Assembly (NCBI RefSeq): GCF_902459505.1
Contig: NC_047089.1
Span: 23,826,161-23,890,160, forward strand
Length of the DNA: 64,000 nt
Direction: 5' to 3'
DNA from: Geotrypetes seraphini
Taxonomy: Eukaryota; Chordata; Amphibia; Gymnophiona; Dermophiidae
The position numbers and the translations under genes are program-made. This document shows positions 10,061 through 21,368 of this stretch, in pieces. The notes beneath the pieces are model-generated. The model made no database searches. It was given only the letters and a program-made list of their open reading frames with translations, and had not been told where the DNA came from. How positions within the stretch are numbered: position 1 is the first letter of the stretch; the number at the start of each line of letters is the position of its first letter.

Positions 10061-10935
10061 ATAACATAACATAAGGATTTATTTCTAGACCTCAACTGCC
10101 AGAGAGTTCAATGCGGTTTACAAAAGATTAGCTATAATACATAGTTCGAAATGACAAATGAGTTAGTTTTTAAGAGCTAAAGAACTTTGAAAACAAAAGT
10201 TTTCAATTGTTTTCTCTAATGAAGATAAGAGATAGACTTTGATAACAGCCATTTGAAATCTTTATCCCATAGTGCAGTGGTTCCCAACCCTGTCTGGAGG
10301 GCCATCAGGCCAATCGGGTTTTCAGGACAGACCTAATGAATATGCATGAGAGAGATCTGCATATAATGGAGGTGCCAGGCATGCAAATCTACTCTTATGC
10401 ATATTCATTAAGGTTATCCTGAAAACCCGACTGGCCTGGTGGTCCTCCAGGACAGGATTGGGATCCACTGCCGTAGTGCAACCTGGAAAGAAAGAGTTCT
10501 ATCACAATATCTTGCAGCCCTTAACTGGTGGGAAAAAAACAAAACACAAAACCTCGCTTTGGTACTATATGAGCAATGTAGAGAAAAATAACAAAACATA
10601 TATATCAAATAAGAAGGAACCAGACCCACTGCTACCTTATAATAAACACATCCCAGTTTTAAAAGGATTCGTGCCTCGACAGGCAACCAGTGCAGTTCAC
10701 GATAATAATATGTTATATGATCACATTTTTTCAATCCGTAGATGAGCCTGACTGCAGTATTTTGAATTATTCGTAACTCGATATGGTTTTTCTCAGTACA
10801 TGCTATGCAAATGATGTCACAATGACTAAGTACTAAGGATCGGACCAAAATTCTAAAGGCTGAAAAATCAAAATAAGCTTCCGAGTGTTTGGAGTTTCCA
10901 TAAGATGTTAAAACCTTTACGGACAACCGTGTCCA
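10061..10935 (-). mobile_element. L2-like LINE, 3' part, split by a hAT
   Basis: The minus-strand frame at 10480-10926 encodes IIQNTAVRLIYGLKKCDHIT and ELHWLPVEARI, typical of the C-terminal part of L2-like ORF2. The 3' end at 10061-10260 contains CAATGCGGTTTACAAAAG. A hAT copy at 10275-10470 splits the two. It is 5'-truncated and decayed. Confidence 0.7.
10275..10470. mobile_element. hAT hairpin MITE
   Basis: CAGTGGTTCCCAACCCTGTC at the left and ATTGGGATCCACTG at the right, with the arms meeting at ATGCATATTCATTA. TSD CCATAGTG (10267-10274) against CCGTAGTG (10471-10478), one mismatch. Same family as 23750-23944. Confidence 0.85.
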
Positions 10936-10937
10936 GC

Positions 10938-11100
10938 TAGAGCTCCTTTTACAAAGGTGCGTTAGGGCCTTAACGCGCGGAATAGCGCACGCTAGCCGCT
11001 ACCGCCTCCTCATGAGCAGGCGGTAGTTTTTCGGGTAGCGCGCGCTAATCCGGTGCGTGCGCTAAAAACGCTAGCGCACCTTTGTAAAAAGAGCTCCTAG
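10938..11100. mobile_element. Harbinger-like hairpin MITE
   Basis: AGCTCCTTTTACAAAGGTGC at the left, GCACCTTTGTAAAAAGAGCT at the right, and GC-rich complementary arms built of GCGCGCTA-type words. Relatives are at 31485-32393, 53385-53548 and 57817-57987. Confidence 0.8.
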
Positions 11101-11229
11101 TTCCACAGGGTGAGATTCTGATCTAAAGTGATCCCCAAAAGTTTAACTGTAGGTTGAACGGGATATTGAATATTTTTTCACGTGATAAATGTTCCAGACA
11201 TGTCCTGTCCTGGGGAAGCAAAAGTTTTT

Positions 11230-11510
11230 TTTATTTTGATCAGAGTTAAGTTTTAATGGGATGGGATGGGAAACTGAGTTACCATGGGAGGGGGGAGGGG
11301 TGTTCAGAGAGCATCCGGTGGAAGGAGGGAATGGGCATTCCTCCTGCCTTTTGGGGGGAGAGGGTAGGGGATGGTTTGGGGGTTGCCTCCGTTGGCAGGA
11401 GGGAGTGGGCATCCCTCCTGCCAATTGTCTCTTGGGGGAGGGTGGCGGCATGGCAGGAGGGAGTGGCCATCCCTCCTGCCAATTTTCTCTTGTGGGGGAG
11501 GGGGTTTAGA
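11230..11510 (+). repeat. Imperfect tandem repeat containing GTGGGCATCCCTCCTGCC
   Basis: Two to three units each hold a small inverted pair (GGCAGGAGGGA...TCCCTCCTGCC) followed by a G-rich run. The short open frames overlapping it on both strands are repeat artefacts. A related phrase (GAGTGGGCATCTCTCCTGC) is in the element at 27245-28078. Confidence 0.6.
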
Positions 11511-13430
11511 TTCTCAGTGCTGCATTCATCAGGGGTCATTGGGGAGAGCCACCATCGGCAGTTCAATGATCCCACAAACGTTATAGAACCCCTCAACCCC
11601 GAAGAAAGTTTCTTTGAAACATGCATGTCAGGAGAGGTGGCAATCTAAAGCACTTATGCACCTGGACAAATGTGCAAGATAAAGTTTTTAACCCTGCACT
11701 ATGAAAAAGTGTATATGAAAATGTATAATGGAGGAAATGTCACAATGATTAATGAGCACATTAATTGGATCGATGAAGACTAAAAGCAGGCGGGTGTTGT
11801 ATATTCCCCGATGGCGTTCTGAAGATCCCTACAAAAATTTGTTTAGCTTTTCAGATCTTGATTAAGCCAAAGGAGTGCTTTTAATTGCTGATAATTCAGT
11901 GTGAGAAATATTGTTACAATTTTGGACTTATGTGACTGTGTGCTAAGCAAGTGGCTAGTATTTATTTACTTACCGAATCATATTTTCCCAGCTGTATTAA
12001 TCTCCTTAACTCCACCCATTTAAGGCAGCTTACCAGCTTCCATTATCATAGTGACCCCCCAGGAGAACCTCCCACCTCCTGCTCTACAGCCAAGGCATTC
12101 TCCCGAGGGGGGGGGGGTCACATTTCTTCAAATTAAAATAAATGTCAAATTGAAAAAAATAAATATATAAAACAGTGAAAGAAGAAAAAAAAAAATGTAA
12201 TGGATACCAGGTCCCATTTTCAAAATCAGCCCTGAGGGACTGAGAATAGCAAGCAACGGCCCTGGCTCTTAAAGAGCAAAAGCTAAGTACCTTAGGTTTT
12301 AAGAAGTCTCAAACGTCTCAAAAGTCTGAATGAAGCTGAAAAAGTTTACAGAACAAATGCACTTTTGTTATGGTACGTTTGATGTAGCACTTTAAAGCAC
12401 TAGCTCACTTTGCACTAGTGCACTTTTGCCGATTCTGAGTTTCTGAAATGTACCGTGAGGTTCAAATGATCTTTAATATGAATGAATTTAGTATTGAAAA
12501 CATTGAGTTTCTTAGAAAGCAATAATATTAGAAGGCAATAATCTAGTCAGGTATTTTAGCATAAATTATTTGAAGATTGAAGAAATAAAAGATAGTATAC
12601 ATTAGGATTAAGGTAGGGAGGATGGGTTCAAGCCAGTGATGCTAATAGGAGTAAGAGAAAAACCCGTCTTTCTCTTTGAAAGAACCCTGAATGGGTAAAA
12701 CTCCATAATCTGAGGCTTGTTCCTGTTTATAGGATAAAAGAAATTAGATAAAGAGAAAAAAGTTAAACAAGCACCTTCAGTGTCATTTTGGTTTATACCG
12801 ATGGTTATGTAAATTATATTTAATCGATAGGTCACCATCAGGTTTTTTTTTCTATTTATTGTTCCAGAAAAAGGACGACATATTGACACATCTGGGTTTT
12901 ACTTCCATTGAAAGCAATTGAAGTAAGGAGAACAGATTCAGACATCTGGGTTTTATAGGCCACACAACTAAATTGTACAGGCCTCAGTTTCAGCGAGGAC
13001 CATTCTGAATATAGGACGGGTAACTAGGGATCCATTTTGCCTAGCTGAATGCACAAAATGTTCTGAAAAAGGTAGGGCAAGAGCATAGAACCAGAGGACA
13101 GGTAAAATAGCAAAAGTGGTAGGAGTTGTACAGCAGAAGAATCCCATATTTATTTTTTTTTTTTTTAATGGGCCTTGATTTTTTGTTTTTGAAATGAATA
13201 GGATCTCCTGAGGGATTGTTTAATTTTTTTTCTAATGAAACAAAAGGAGAAAACTTTTTTGCTGCATTTTTCATTCTGCTTTCTGCCTATCATTTATCAT
13301 TTGTTGCACTGGTGCAGAAATTGCAAAAGCGTCGACGTGCTTCGAGTATCAATGAACATAGATTGGGATGCAGAAGAGGGCCCTTGCTCTGTGTCAGCAA
13401 TATTGGAAAAATTGGTAGCATGATGGGTTG
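11511..13430. other. No gene recognised; unclassified sequence
   Basis: Mostly AT-rich, without a recognisable coding or RNA feature. The phrase ACATCTGGGTTTTA occurs twice, about 57 bp apart (near 12888 and 12945), around a weak hairpin (ACTTCCATTGAA...CAATTGAAGT). That suggests a small degraded mobile element, not a gene. Confidence 0.35.
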
Positions 13431-13437
13431 AAAAGAA

Positions 13438-13537
13438 AAAAAAAAATAAAATAATAATTTAAATTGAATCAGGTTGGGCAGACTGGATGGACCATTCGGG
13501 TCTTTATCTGCCGTCATCTACTATGTTACTATGTTAC
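13438..13537 (+). mobile_element. CR1-type LINE 3' terminus
   Basis: GGGCAGACTGGATGGACCAT then CTGCCGTCATCTACTATGTT is the sense-strand terminus of the CR1 family, ending in ATGTTACTATG repeats. Only about 100 bp remain. Confidence 0.75.
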
Positions 13538-13982
13538 TACGAGGATCATGGTGGCCTGTTCTTGGCAAAGTTTGATGCATTCCTGAATAAATGCTTCCTG
13601 AGGAAAGGAATTGGTGTGAAAGCATAAAGGAACTTGTTTCTCCAGTCGAGGACAATTGGGAGTGCAGAGTCTGGAACTGAAGAGTGGAAATTTGTAATTG
13701 TAAGGGGAAAACCAGAGACCTACTTCTGGTGTTTCCCAATCTGCAAAGATCTGATGTCGAGTGGTAGAACTGAGCAGCCACTCGTGCAGTTGTAACATTC
13801 TGCTCAATTTGTCTGCCCAGATATTCTGTTTTGCTGCCAGGAAAACGTTGAGAGGAATCGCCCAGAACCAGATCTGCATGGCCTCCTTGCAAAGATGGCG
13901 AGAGCCTGTCCCCCCCTTGCTTGTTCATATAGTACATGGCTACTTGGCTGTCTCTGCAAATGAGCACAAGCCAATCTTGAAA
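13538..13982 (-). mobile_element. DIRS-type retrotransposon fossil (RNase H region), broken
   Basis: The minus strand encodes DSQVAMYYMNKQGG, LADKLSR-like sequence and QATMI, matching the RNase H end of the DIRS frame at 60515-62044. The copy is clearly broken, with at least a couple of breaks, and much diverged from the 59-64 kb copy, so it is older. It is bounded by CR1 ends on both sides; neither DIRS terminus is present. Confidence 0.7.
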
Positions 13983-15155
13983 AATGAACATAAGAAATGC
14001 CCACATCGGATCAGACTGCGGGTCCATCTAGTCCGGTGGTCCGCACCCGCGGAGGCTCAGCTTGGTGTTCCCCGTCGAGGACCTTGGTCACTCGTATCCC
14101 TCAATGTGTCTTGCAAGAAGATATGCGTCCAACTTGCCCTTAAATCCTAGTTTCTGCCACAACCTCTTCCGGGAGTGCGTTCCAGGCGTCCACCACTCGC
14201 TGTGTGAAACAGTCTTTTCTGACGTTTGTCCTGGTCCTGTCTCCCTTCAGTTTCAGTCCATGACCTCTTCTCCGAGTCACATTTGACAACGTGAATAACG
14301 TTGTTTCTTGCTCTATTTTGTCGATTCCTTTTAGTATTTTAAAAGTCTCTAGCAGATCCCTGCGCATTCTTCTCTTCTCGAGGGTGAACAATCCCAGTTT
14401 TCCGAGGCGTTCATTGTAGCTCAAGTTCTCCATATTTTTAACTAGCTTCGTCGCTCTCCTCTGCACCCTCTCCAGTATTGCTATATCCTTCTTTAAGTAG
14501 GGAGACCAGTGCTGGACACAGTATTCCAAGTGTGGTCTGACCATGGCTCTGTAGAGCGGCATTATGACATCCTCTGATCTACTCGCGATTCCCTTCTTTA
14601 TCATGCCCAACATCCTGTTTGCCTTCTTAGCCGCCGCTGCTCATTGAGCCGACGGTTTCAGGGTCCTGTCTATTAGTATCCCCAGGTCCTTTTCTTGCTC
14701 GCACTTTTCCAATTTTACACCTAACATTTTATTTTTGTGCTCCTTGTTTTTTTCTGCCCAGGTGCATCACTTTGCATTTCTCTATATTAAACTTCATCTG
14801 CCAGTTTGCTGCCCATCTTCCTAGTTGGTTCAAATCTCTCTGGAGCTCTTCGTTGTCCTTTTGTGACCTGATTGCCCGATTTAGCTTGGTGTCATCTGCA
14901 AACTTGATGGTTTTACTGGTCGTTTCTTCTTCCAGGTCATTTATAAAAATATTAAATAAGATGGGCCCAAGAACCGAGCCCTGTGGCACGCTGCTAGTTA
15001 CTTTTTCCCAGTCCGATAACTTCCCGTTTATGCACACCCTCTTCATTCTGTTCTCCAGCCATTTGCTTATCCATCTCAGTATATCCCCTTCTATTCTATA
15101 GAGCATTGTGAATTGCTCGAGATTTACATTAGGCACTTGTTGCGTTGATCACACC
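13983..15155 (-). mobile_element. CR1-type LINE, reverse transcriptase C-terminal half to 3' end
   Basis: Minus-strand frames at 14729-15136 ([42 protein letters not shown]) and 14140-14613 ([46 protein letters not shown]) cover the reverse transcriptase palm with its FADD catalytic motif and the C-terminal region. A frame change separates them. Same subfamily as 47098-49908. It is 5'-truncated and cannot encode a full protein. Confidence 0.85.
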
Positions 15156-15189
15156 TCTTGAAGCTGCTCATGGACGGAAAAACTGCCAG

Positions 15190-15358
15190 TGCCAGAAAAA
15201 TGAATGTGGACCAATTGGGCAATAATAAAATTTTTTTTTTTTAAATATGGGGTCCATTAGAGGCATTTGTTAATAAAAGACTGATTGATTGATTAACCTT
15301 TAATTCTTTGCTGATTTCTACACACATCCAGAGAGGGTGGGAGGGAGGATAGGGGAGG
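15190..15358 (+). mobile_element. L1-clade LINE 3' UTR fragment
   Basis: ATGGGGTCCATTAGAGGCAT and CACACATCCAGAGAGGGTGG match the 3' UTRs at 32400-32745, 32813-33227 and 52290-52735, including the G-rich tract after CACATCCAG. Confidence 0.55.
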
Positions 15359-15529
15359 GAGTAAAGCAGTGGCGTACCTAGGGTATGTGGCACCCGGGGC
15401 CCATCATTTTTTGACACCCCCCCATGTAAAAAAATATTTTTTGTAATAACCATGACGCGGAATAAATGGTCATAATAGAAACAGGCAGTGAAAATTTTCT
15501 TTTATTGAACCTCATATATGTAACCATTA

Positions 15530-15850
15530 TTCCAAACATAACATAACATAAATTATGTCTGAATTGTCATGACATCAGAAGTACATATGGAGTAGTTGCA
15601 GGTGATGCTTGGGACAGTTCTGATTGTGTTAGTTTGGTTTTATGTGATTTTTGAATAGAAGGGTTTTTATTTCTTTTTTGAAGGTTTTGTAGTTTGTGGT
15701 CGAGGTCAATAGGTTGTAGAGTTGGGGGTCGAGTGTTAGGAGATTGTCGAACAGTTTTTTTTCTTTTGACAATTTTGGTTGGAGGGTGTGTGAATGATGC
15801 GTGAGTTCTCCTATGTCTGGTTGAGGTGGATTGAATTATTTAGCTGAAGA
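15530..15850 (-). mobile_element. L2-like LINE 3' end (in hAT)
   Basis: The sequence with GGTCGAGGTCAATAGGTTG and GGTTGGAGGGTGTGTGAATG corresponds to 45170-45360, the 3' part of a longer L2-like copy. Confidence 0.6.
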
Positions 15851-15984
15851 AATTAGTTATCCCCCCCCCATTCCACACACATTAATTCTCTTCCATTTTT
15901 GTTCCCATTCTAAAAAACACTGATAAGTTCCCAGAAAAAAAATACATTAAAATAATAAGTGAAAACTAAGGCCCCTACAGATGA

Positions 15985-16270
15985 GAACATAAAATAAGAA
16001 TAGCCTAACTGGGTCAGACCAATGGTCCATCATGCCCAGTAGCCCATTCTCATGGTAACCAATCCAGGTCACTAGTACCTGGTCAAAACCCAAAGAGTAG
16101 CAACATTCCATGCTACTGATCCAGGGCAAGCAGACACTTCCCCCATGTCTTAATAACAGACTATGGACTTTTCCTCCAGGAATTTGTCCAAACCTTTCTT
16201 AAAATCAGCAACGCTATCTGCTTTTACCATAACTTCTGGCCACTTCATTTTTAAGCTTAGATCTTTCCTT
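15985..16270 (-). mobile_element. CR1-type LINE 3' end (in hAT)
   Basis: GAACATAAAATAAGAATAGCC then CTGGGTCAGACCAATGGTCC, CATGCCCAGTAGCCCATTCT and CCAGGTCACTAGTACCTGG. Same subfamily as 54770-54935. Confidence 0.75.
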
Positions 16271-17239
16271 CCAAACAGATACCTTGCTAGATGCTAGAAA
16301 GAGCAAGGTAACTTCACAAGGACTTAGCTGTGCAGGAAATGTGAATCTCCTCAAACACTCACCATATAGTGCAAAAATGTGCAAAGGTCTGTTTTTTTCT
16401 TTCGATCACTACATAGCATAATGCCACACAAGCAGCGCTGTTACAAACATATTCTGAAGGTCAATGCTAAGGTTAACAAAGTTTCCTTCCTTGGACCACA
16501 AGGAGATACTGACAAACCACTGGAAGCGATCCCAAAACAACTACCCAGGCACAACACCCAAAGACCCACTCAGTGTGTGAACTAGTTGAGTGGAGTGGAC
16601 TAACTGGGGGGTGGAAATGGGCCCGGAGTTTGCTCAGCAGAATTTCCCAGACCACCTCTTCCTCTCAACACATTGACACACTGCTACCACCACCACCATT
16701 AGGAACATCTCACCGGGTAGGCCAGCAATGCTTAAAAACTTTATAAAACACATTATTATATTTTCTTATAAAGCACATATTTTAACTGAACTCTCTGACA
16801 TCCTCAGCCTTGCCATTCACAAAAATAGAAGGAAGAATAGTTCTCGTTTCCTGCTGTCTCATGTCCCCGGCCTATACAATATTTTTCTTCTGCAGACTCT
16901 TCAAAAGTCTGACCAAATCCTCGTTTCACTTGCATTATAAAGTATTGAGGATGCCATCTCTCCCCAATCCCAGGTCCTAAAGTCTAAGACAGTAGCGCAA
17001 ACTAGTGCTGTCCGATTCAAGAAAAAAATTTTTTTTTCGATTCGATTCAGCCTCTTGAATTGGTTTTTCGATTCAACTTTCCTGCCCAATTGGGTGTTTG
17101 TTTTGTGTTTTTTTTTCAAACATCCTGGTGGGTTTATTTTATAGCTTTTTCACCCCCCTTTGGCTTCTCCTAACTACACTGGCGCTGTGGTGTAAATAAA
17201 ATAAAGAAACAAAAAGGACTTTTCCTCTCTGTTAAATCC

Positions 17240-17520
17240 TAGCTTGAAGGCCTGCACCCCCTGAAGGCCTGTCCTCCCCTTGAAGGCCTGCCTGTCCCCC
17301 CCCCTTGAATGCCTGTCCCCCCCCCCTTTGGAGGCCTGTTCCTCCCTTGAAAGCCTGCCTGCCTGTCCGCCCCTTGAAGGCCTGTCCCCCCTTTGAAGGA
17401 CTGCCTGCCTGTCCCCCCCTTGAAGCCTGCCTGTCCTCTCCCCCTTGAAGGCCTGCCTGCCTGTCACCCCCCTCCCCCTTTAAGGCCTGCCGCCTGCCCG
17501 CCCCACCCTGAAGGCCTGAT
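17240..17520 (-). repeat. C-rich minisatellite, CTTGAAGGCCTGCCTGTCCC units
   Basis: About ten imperfect units of roughly 20-30 bp. The minus-strand open frames here (repeated QAFKGRTG and GRQA words) are products of the repeat. Confidence 0.75.
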
Positions 17521-17531
17521 GTCCCGACCCC

Positions 17532-17799
17532 CCCCGAAGGACCGCTCGCCCCCCTGGCCTCCCCGCACCACCTACGAAGCAGCCCGCAGCGGGATCGCGA
17601 TGCCAGCGATCCCTGCACTGCTTCGGCTGCTGCTTCCTCCGCCACGGTCCTGCCCCTCCTCTGACGTCAGAGGAGGGGCGGGACCGTGGCAGGGGAAGCA
17701 GCAGCCGAAGCAGTGCAGGGATCGCTGGCATCGCGATCCCGCTGCGGGCTGCTTCGTAGGTGGTGCGGGGAAGCCAGGAGGCGAGCGGTCCTTCGGGGA
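17532..17799. repeat. GC-rich palindrome centred on TGACGTCA
   Basis: An inverted repeat of about 134 bp per arm with essentially no loop, centred between 17665 and 17666. Left CCCCGAAGGACCGCTCGC mirrors right GCGAGCGGTCCTTCGGGG. The two strands therefore carry near-identical open frames (AEEAAAEAVQGSLASRSRCG and its mirror). It lies in the right part of the hAT element; an analogous shorter palindrome is in the hAT at 51577-51949. Confidence 0.9.
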
Positions 17800-17904
17800 G
17801 GGGGGACTGAACGCCAAGGCCGGGAGCACCCCTTCAGGGCTTGCACCTGGGGCGGACCGCCCCTCCCCCCCACCTCCCCCCTTGGTACGCTACTGGAGTA
17901 AAGT

Positions 17905-18160
17905 ACTTTGTTTTTTTTCAGTTCAATCATTTTTATTAATATTTTGTTACAGAATATAATATTTGTTTGAAGAGAAGTGCTGTTATTTGTTCTATCTGAT
18001 TGTACATTTTGTTTGTGCTTGTATAAGTTCGGAAAATGTAAAAAAGATTTACAAGAAAAAGGACACAAAGGTCCCAGGATATCGAGTAGACACTATGCCC
18101 AGAAAAAGACAATCCTTCCAGCCTAAAAATGGGCTGAACAGAGCCTGCAGACCTGCAAAG
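17905..18160 (-). mobile_element. Possible L1 3' tail
   Basis: TTTTTTTTCAGTTCAATCAT then TTTTATTAATATTTTGTTAC resembles the antisense L1 tails at 3086 and 42104. No coding part. Extent uncertain. Confidence 0.4.
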
Positions 18161-19384
18161 AAAAGTTAATCAAAAAATTGAAAATTTTTTTCACCAGAGA
18201 AAAGAAAAATGAAAATATACGTCTAAAATGAAGGGAAGGCACAAAACTAGATGTCTAAAATATATTTTAAAAATAAACATACATACATAATAGATGTCCT
18301 GAGAGATAGTTTTTCCACTCCACGGAAAAAAATAAAAAATGAAGGAACCGCATGATGGCATTGGGTAGGCAGGTACTTGTGCATGCGCAGGATGAGCGGT
18401 CTTGAAATGCTTGAAGTTTTTAAAGTGACAATGCACTTTTAGACTGTCCATACCGAGCTCCATGGAGGAAATTGCCTACAAGTGAGAATAATCTGCCTGC
18501 TTGAAAGCTCCGGTGCTGTACCCCACAATATTATTTCATGGTGTGGAACCGGGCTATCTCCTTTCGCTGCTTCAACAAGTTTTCTTTCCAGGAAGCCTGC
18601 AAACTCATTATCCTTTCATCAGAGATCCTGGGCTAGAGAGGTGTAAAATGTGGTCCCTGGGGAGGAGAAGGCTGCAAACAGACCTGATTTTGAGGAGATT
18701 CATCAACCACATTTGCATATAAGTGGGTCTGAAAACCAGCTTAATTTGTATGCCTTGTTCATCTCCCCCCAAAAAACAACAACAAGAGCAGCAGTTCAGC
18801 ACTGTGGCTTCATTACTGAAATTAAATGCAACAGTATAATCAATAAATTGAAAAACATTTTAGCCGTTAGGGTCCCAGTTGGATATGGCACTCTGACGAG
18901 GGACAATTACTATGCATCTCTCAGACTCAGGTCCACCTTTGAACCACAAATTAAGTAGCAGGGTCCAGGCCTTCCCACGCATATGTAATATGCCAATTTT
19001 TGGGTAACTGCTACAAATTGACCTCTACTTGGGTCAAATGATTAGCCTCCCTTGTCCCACATCTCTTACTACGGCAATTACTTTAGCCTTAAAAGAACTC
19101 AGTCTGCCACCTAGTGGAGTAGAGTATAAACCACAACAATTTTTCAAAGCTGTTAATCTCATGGTTTTCATAGAGACTGGATTTCTTGTACCAAATGAGA
19201 GAAATTTGCTACTAAAGTGGAATTTCAGGACTCTTTTAACCGACCGCAAATGTTTCATAACCAGAGATATTATAGTAAGTATTTAGTGGTGAAGTTCTCT
19301 ATAGCGAATATGAGGCTTTGAAAGAGAAAACAAGGATGAAAGAATTGCCCCATTTAATGCCATTAATTCCTCCTCTAGAATCCA
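18161..19384. other. No gene recognised
   Basis: No clear domain, SINE or repeat boundary. Frames of 60-100 residues at 18191-18958 and 19029-19286 show no family resemblance. Confidence 0.35.
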
Positions 19385-19410
19385 TTGTACAATAAAGCGA
19401 TTAACCATTT

Positions 19411-19701
19411 GTTGGACAGGGTGAGAAGGAAGGTGCTGCTGGACAGGGGGGAGGTAAAACAAAGGGAGAAGGGCTGCTGCTAAATAAGGAGAGCTGTGAA
19501 GGGGTGGTGGTGGACACAGGGGAGGTAAAAGGAAGGGAGAATGGACAGGGGGAGCAGGCAAGAGGTGGTGATGGACAGCCAAGGAAAAAGAAAGGCAGAA
19601 AGAAAGAAAGCGGCTAAGGAGAGAGAGAGAGAAAAAGAAATAAAGAGAGACACACACACATATATTCTAGCACCCGTTAATGTAACGGGCTATAAGACTA
19701 G
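19411..19701 (+). mobile_element. 291-bp insertion with a 26-bp TSD (SINE-like or retroelement tail)
   Basis: A perfect 26-bp duplication (TTGTACAATAAAGCG...CCATTT) at 19385-19410 and 19702-19727 brackets a purine-rich insert. It ends in a small hairpin, CCCGTTAATGTAACGGG, followed by CTATAAGACTAG. The exact long TSD points to target-primed retrotransposition and a young insertion. I do not recognise the family. The GA-rich part recalls 1025-1195. Confidence 0.7.
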
Positions 19702-20162
19702 TTGTACAATAAAGCGATTAACCATTTTCTGTCTGCAATGACCATAAAATATAAGTGGATCTACTCTTTGCACTCCTAACAAGCAAAGTATGAAACTTTT
19801 AACTGGATTGAGATTATTTCTGTTAGAAGAGAAGTTTAAAAAACTTAGAGCCAGATTCTGGCGCAACCGGCTGCTGCCTTCAAAATGGTAGCGCTCGGCG
19901 CAGGATCATGTCTTCCAGCAAAGGCATTGTAAATGTAGGCCAGGGTTTTAAAGGCCTACATATCCAGTGCCTACCTTTGATGGAAAATCCCTGTGTCTAA
20001 TAGGGATGGGCATTCATTTGCAATAATATTGGAAATGTCATTGATACAGTTCATTCCTTGTCATTAGCAAACAAAAACAAGCAACCTCCCCCCCCCAAAA
20101 AAAAAATCCCATGAAAATTAATAGTGCACATTCTTTCAAGAGAGTGCACACAAAGAGTGTAC

Positions 20163-20578
20163 CAGGATGATCTCCACCAGGATGGTCTCAGGACTCAAGG
20201 ATTTCCCGTATGAGGAAAGGCTGAGTAAATTGCAGCTATACTCACTTGAGGAACATAGAGAGAGGGGGAGACATGATTGAGACGTTCAAATATATCACGG
20301 GCCATATCGAGGTGGAAGATGATATCTTTTTTCTTAAAGGACCCACGGCCACAAGAGGGCATCCGCTGAACATCAGGGGCGGGAAATTTCATGGCGACAC
20401 CAGGAAGTATTTCTTCACCGAAAGGGTGATCATTGGAATGATCTTCCACTGCAGGTAATTGAGGCCGGCAGCATGCCAGATTTTAAGAAAAAATGGGATA
20501 GGCATGTGGGATCTCTTAGGGGAAGAAGTTAGGGGGGTGGGTCATTAGAGTGGGCAGACTATGTTTCTATGATACTAC
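20163..20578 (+). mobile_element. CR1-type LINE 3' end
   Basis: Plus-strand coding traces: TRMVSGLKD-like start, [14 protein letters not shown]-like, [17 protein letters not shown], then a frame change, and the 3' end at GGGTGGGTCATTAG. Same subfamily as 30318-30792 and 35585-36718. Confidence 0.8.
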
Positions 20579-20712
20579 AATGGTAGGCAAGTCCAGTCCT
20601 TTGAGAAACCAGGCGGGTCAGGTTTTTAGTATATCCACAATGATTATGCAAGAGATTAGATCCATATAAATTTCTCTTGCATATTCATTGTGGCTGTTCT
20701 GAAAACTTGACT
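20579..20712. mobile_element. hAT hairpin MITE copy (partial)
   Basis: Contains AGGCAAGTCCAGTCC, GGGTCAGGTTTTTAG and TTGCATATTCATTGTGG, the diagnostic words of the hairpin family at 20824 and 21181. It abuts the 3' end of the perilipin retrocopy; no clean TSD. Confidence 0.65.
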
Positions 20713-20823
20713 TGCCTTTCCTGTGTTGCCAAGATAATCCATCACTTCATCCAGATGCTGCTTTGTTTTCTTCAGCTGTCCTTTGCTGGTGGAGAGGAGT
20801 TGCTCAGACATGTCCCTCAAGGT

Positions 20824-20996
20824 CAGGGATCTCAAAGTCCCTCCTTGAGGGCCACAATCCAGTCGGGTTTTCAGGATTTCCCCAATGAATATGCATTGAA
20901 AGCAGCGCATGCACATAGATCTCATGTATATTCATTGGGGAAATCCTGAAAACCCGACTGGATTGTGGCCCTCGAGGAGGGACTTTGAGACCCTTG
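20824..20996. mobile_element. hAT hairpin MITE, TSD CTCAAGGT, in the perilipin retrocopy
   Basis: CAGGGATCTCAAAGTCCCTC at the left, GAGGGACTTTGAGACCCTTG at the right, perfect duplication CTCAAGGT at 20816-20823 and 20997-21004. Same family as 24518-24701. Confidence 0.9.
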
Positions 20997-21180
20997 CTCA
21001 AGGTGATGGCAGAACTCCAGTACATGTTCTTAGCCATAATTTTAACCTGGTCTTGGATGTTTTGAGGCAAGTGTTGCATTCTGGAGACTCTACCAAGATA
21101 GGTGAGCTGAAAGTAGATAGGAGATCATGTCCTGGGCAACAGCTTGGTTGTTGCAGGCGTAGAAATAGGGCAGCCTGGAC

Positions 21181-21368
21181 CTGGGGTAGGCAATTCTGGT
21201 CCTCAAGAGCCACAGGCAGGTCAGGTTTTCAGGATAACCACAATGAATGAGATAAATTTGCATGCACTGCCTCCTTGAGATGCAAATCTATCTCATGCAT
21301 ATTTATTGTGGATATCCTGAAAACCTGACCCGTCTGTGGCTCTCAAGGACCGGAATTGTCTACCCCTG
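21181..21368. mobile_element. hAT hairpin MITE, TSD GCCTGGAC, in the perilipin retrocopy
   Basis: CTGGGGTAGGCAATTCTGG at the left, GAATTGTCTACCCCTG at the right, perfect duplication GCCTGGAC at 21173-21180 and 21369-21376. The arms contain CAGGTTTTCAGGATA words. Confidence 0.9.

Larger units (their letters stand above)
15367..17895. mobile_element. hAT element, 2.5 kb, TSD GAGTAAAG, with nested insertions
   Basis: The left end CAGTGGCGTACCTAGGG and right end GGTACGCTACTG are inverted repeats, flanked by a perfect 8-bp duplication GAGTAAAG at 15359-15366 and 17896-17903. Inside are an L2-like 3' end, a CR1 3' end, a C-rich minisatellite and a GC-rich palindrome. No transposase recognised, so it is non-autonomous or gutted. 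The length is inflated by later insertions. Confidence 0.8.

Noticed and set aside
17174-18068. Long frames on both strands (up to 188 residues)
   Set aside because: They lie in a C-rich minisatellite and a GC palindrome; the two strands give mirror translations.
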